Shown piece after piece: positions 62,321 to 64,000 of a stretch of 64,000 nucleotides of DNA; the first letter of the stretch is position 1; the number at the start of each line of letters is the position of its first letter. The notes beneath the pieces were generated by a model, which was not told the DNA's origin, did not search any database, and saw only the letters and a list, made by a program, of their open reading frames with translations. The DNA is taken from assembly GCA_013396915.1 (NCBI GenBank), contig VWZL01003405.1, positions 598,025 to 662,024 of the forward strand, written 5' to 3'. This DNA is from Stercorarius parasiticus (Eukaryota > Chordata > Aves > Charadriiformes > Stercorariidae). The position numbers and the translations under genes are program-made.

Positions 62321-62390
62321 TTGAAGATGCATGAATAGTAAGGTATTCTTTTGTTTTGAAGATGCATGAATAATAAGATATTATTTTGGG
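62321..62390. repeat. 35-bp tandem duplication
   Basis: Two adjacent 35-base units (62321-62355, 62356-62390) agree at 30 positions; the first 17 bases, TTGAAGATGCATGAATA, are identical. It looks like an older tandem duplication than the one at 55.09 kb. Confidence 0.9.
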
Positions 62391-64000
62391 CAGAGTGTAA
62401 GATAAACAGACTTCAGAGTCCAGCATTGTGTGGCTGGCGATCAGGTCCCTGCTTTCAATCACAGAAGCAGTGTTTGTTCTAGGAGAGGCTTCTCCTCTTT
62501 TCAGGATGTGAGAAATTACTTCCAACAAGTATAAAAAACCCACAGCATTATATGAAGCTGATATGAAACAATTCATTTTTGGTGAATCAAAATTTTTCAA
62601 CAAAAAAAGGTTTCTTCCAGAAATTTCTATACAGCTCTAATAAAAAAAGATGAACCACAGGCTCAACATTGCATTCTGCAGACTTTAAGCTCATGTGAAT
62701 TGCTCTTGCTCAGTGAAACTGCTTGAATAAAATGTGCTCTTTTTCATGAGGTAGAATCAAACCCTTAATGAAAGAATTTAGGACATAGGAATATACAGAC
62801 AAAAGTACCACCATCCACCTTATTTCTGGCTTATGTCCACCAACCTTAATTTCCTTCTTCTCAGTTTTTATTTGTTTGCTTGTTNCCTATTAAGGCTGGA
62901 AGACTGCACCCTGATAAACTTTTTCCATTATTACTGACTGGTTGGCAATGGGCCAATCTACTGCAGCCTGCTGGGAAACTTGCATAAACATACACCTGCA
63001 GTCAAGAAAAGTGTAAGGGGGTAAATGTTCTAGTGATAGAAATGGACATTGCTTTAGGATTTGCACTGATAATGCACACTCAATTTTAATTTTTGCTGTC
63101 TGTTTAGATTGTACCATCAATTAAGTTATGTTTTTTTGCCTCTCCTTTACTGTCAGGGTAGGAACAATGTGATCCTAGTAAATATATCAGTGAGACATCC
63201 CATGGGATAACTATTCATAACTATACAATACTTGGGTCAAATACAAGGTAAAATCTGACTAGGAAACATGGCAACAGTTAAATTGCATCTTGGCATCTAT
63301 GTGGAATATCTTGTACCTCTATAATTACATTATCAAGGTGAAAGATGGGCAAGTATGAAACAGTCATTGAAATTAATAGCATGAAGTGTAGTATTTACAA
63401 AGGAATATATTATATTTGTTTCAGCTGATGTTGAAAAGGGCATGTGGAATTACTATTTTGTATCCTTTAATATCTTCCAGTTGTAAAAGATCTTTTGTTT
63501 AATGTCATCTCAGCAGGAGTTTAGGAAACATGTAACTAGCTTTTTTAATGAGGTCATTTTTAGGAAGATAGTTCTACTCTTATTCTCATTTCCATCCCGT
63601 ATTTCCTTCCCTGATACTTCTTGCCATGTTTTCGTAAGCTTTGTGAGAGTATAATTCTATAAGCCTTCTCACCTTTTCACGTCTAATACATGGTTTGAAG
63701 TTGCACATTAGAATATAAGTACTTAAAAATCAAATTCATGGTATCATTTATATGGAGAGTACACACTTCCACTGAATTTTTCTGCAGGTTTTTGTGGTAT
63801 TGCAGATATGATGATGACGTAATATGGCTATTTGCCAATTCTGTAGTAAGAGTAATGGAGACGTTTATCAGTCATATCAGTTGTATACAAAACTTCAGTA
63901 ACAATTGTGAAAAAGGTTGGGGTTGTTTTTTATTCATGCTTCTAAACTGAGCAAGGAGCTGTGCAAATGAAATACAACCTGTTTGCTTCAAAGAGTTTGT
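62391..64000. other. Non-coding DNA, nothing identified
   Basis: AT-rich to the window end, with one N at 62885 and short chance frames only. Confidence 0.5.

Noticed and set aside
1..64000. CRISPR arrays, operons, phage or plasmid modules, tRNA or rRNA genes
   Set aside because: No regularly spaced repeats, no long adjacent frames with ribosome binding sites, and no tRNA A/B box pairs or rRNA-like sequence were seen.

Overview
The window reads as non-coding, AT-rich nuclear DNA from a vertebrate, almost certainly a bird. The main evidence is the repeat content. There are 5'-truncated CR1 LINE retrotransposons with the typical octamer tail (ATTCTATG repeats). Two fairly young CR1 subfamilies look like those common in neognath birds. 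Much older CR1 copies, and one MIR-like SINE remnant of the kind shared across amniotes, lie beneath them. Visible transposon density is low, as in bird genomes. There are no operons, ribosome binding sites, CRISPR arrays, tRNAs or rRNAs, so this is not prokaryotic or viral DNA. I cannot name the species or the chromosome.

I found no exon or host protein-coding gene that I can support. The open reading frames are short, scattered over all six frames, and explained by chance, by CR1, or by low-complexity tracts. The longest outside CR1 is 172 codons (32200-32718, minus) and shows no recognisable domain. The window is best described as a gene desert or a very long intron.

Layout. 1-4.0 kb: unique DNA with an 18-bp tandem duplication at 3.1 kb. 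4.05-4.57 kb: ancient antisense CR1. 8.49-8.60 kb: polypyrimidine tract. 12.4 kb: small perfect hairpin. 12.9-13.0 kb: possible ancient non-CR1 LINE reverse-transcriptase remnant. 14.59-15.55 kb: younger antisense CR1 (C-terminal ORF2 and 3' UTR). 21.24-22.68 kb: sense CR1, the largest young element. 30.88 and 32.54 kb: two copies of an identical 35-bp sequence. 33.6-33.7 kb: cluster of three ATTGATT-type repeats forming an imperfect inverted repeat. 35.97-36.07 kb: CR1 3' fragment. 42.8-42.9 kb: MIR-like SINE. 44.8-44.9 kb: two abutting pentanucleotide microsatellites. 46.60-46.71 kb: assembly gap. 55.09-55.13 kb: 20-bp tandem duplication. 55.8-56.9 kb: long, very decayed antisense CR1. 62.3 kb: 35-bp tandem duplication. 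The rest shows no identifiable feature.

I do not see a new multi-gene system here. The items most worth checking are the 35-bp duplicated sequence, the ATTGATT cluster, the non-CR1 LINE motif, and the two ancient CR1 copies. Family assignments of repeats rest on remembered consensus patterns compared by eye; no alignment or database search was run.
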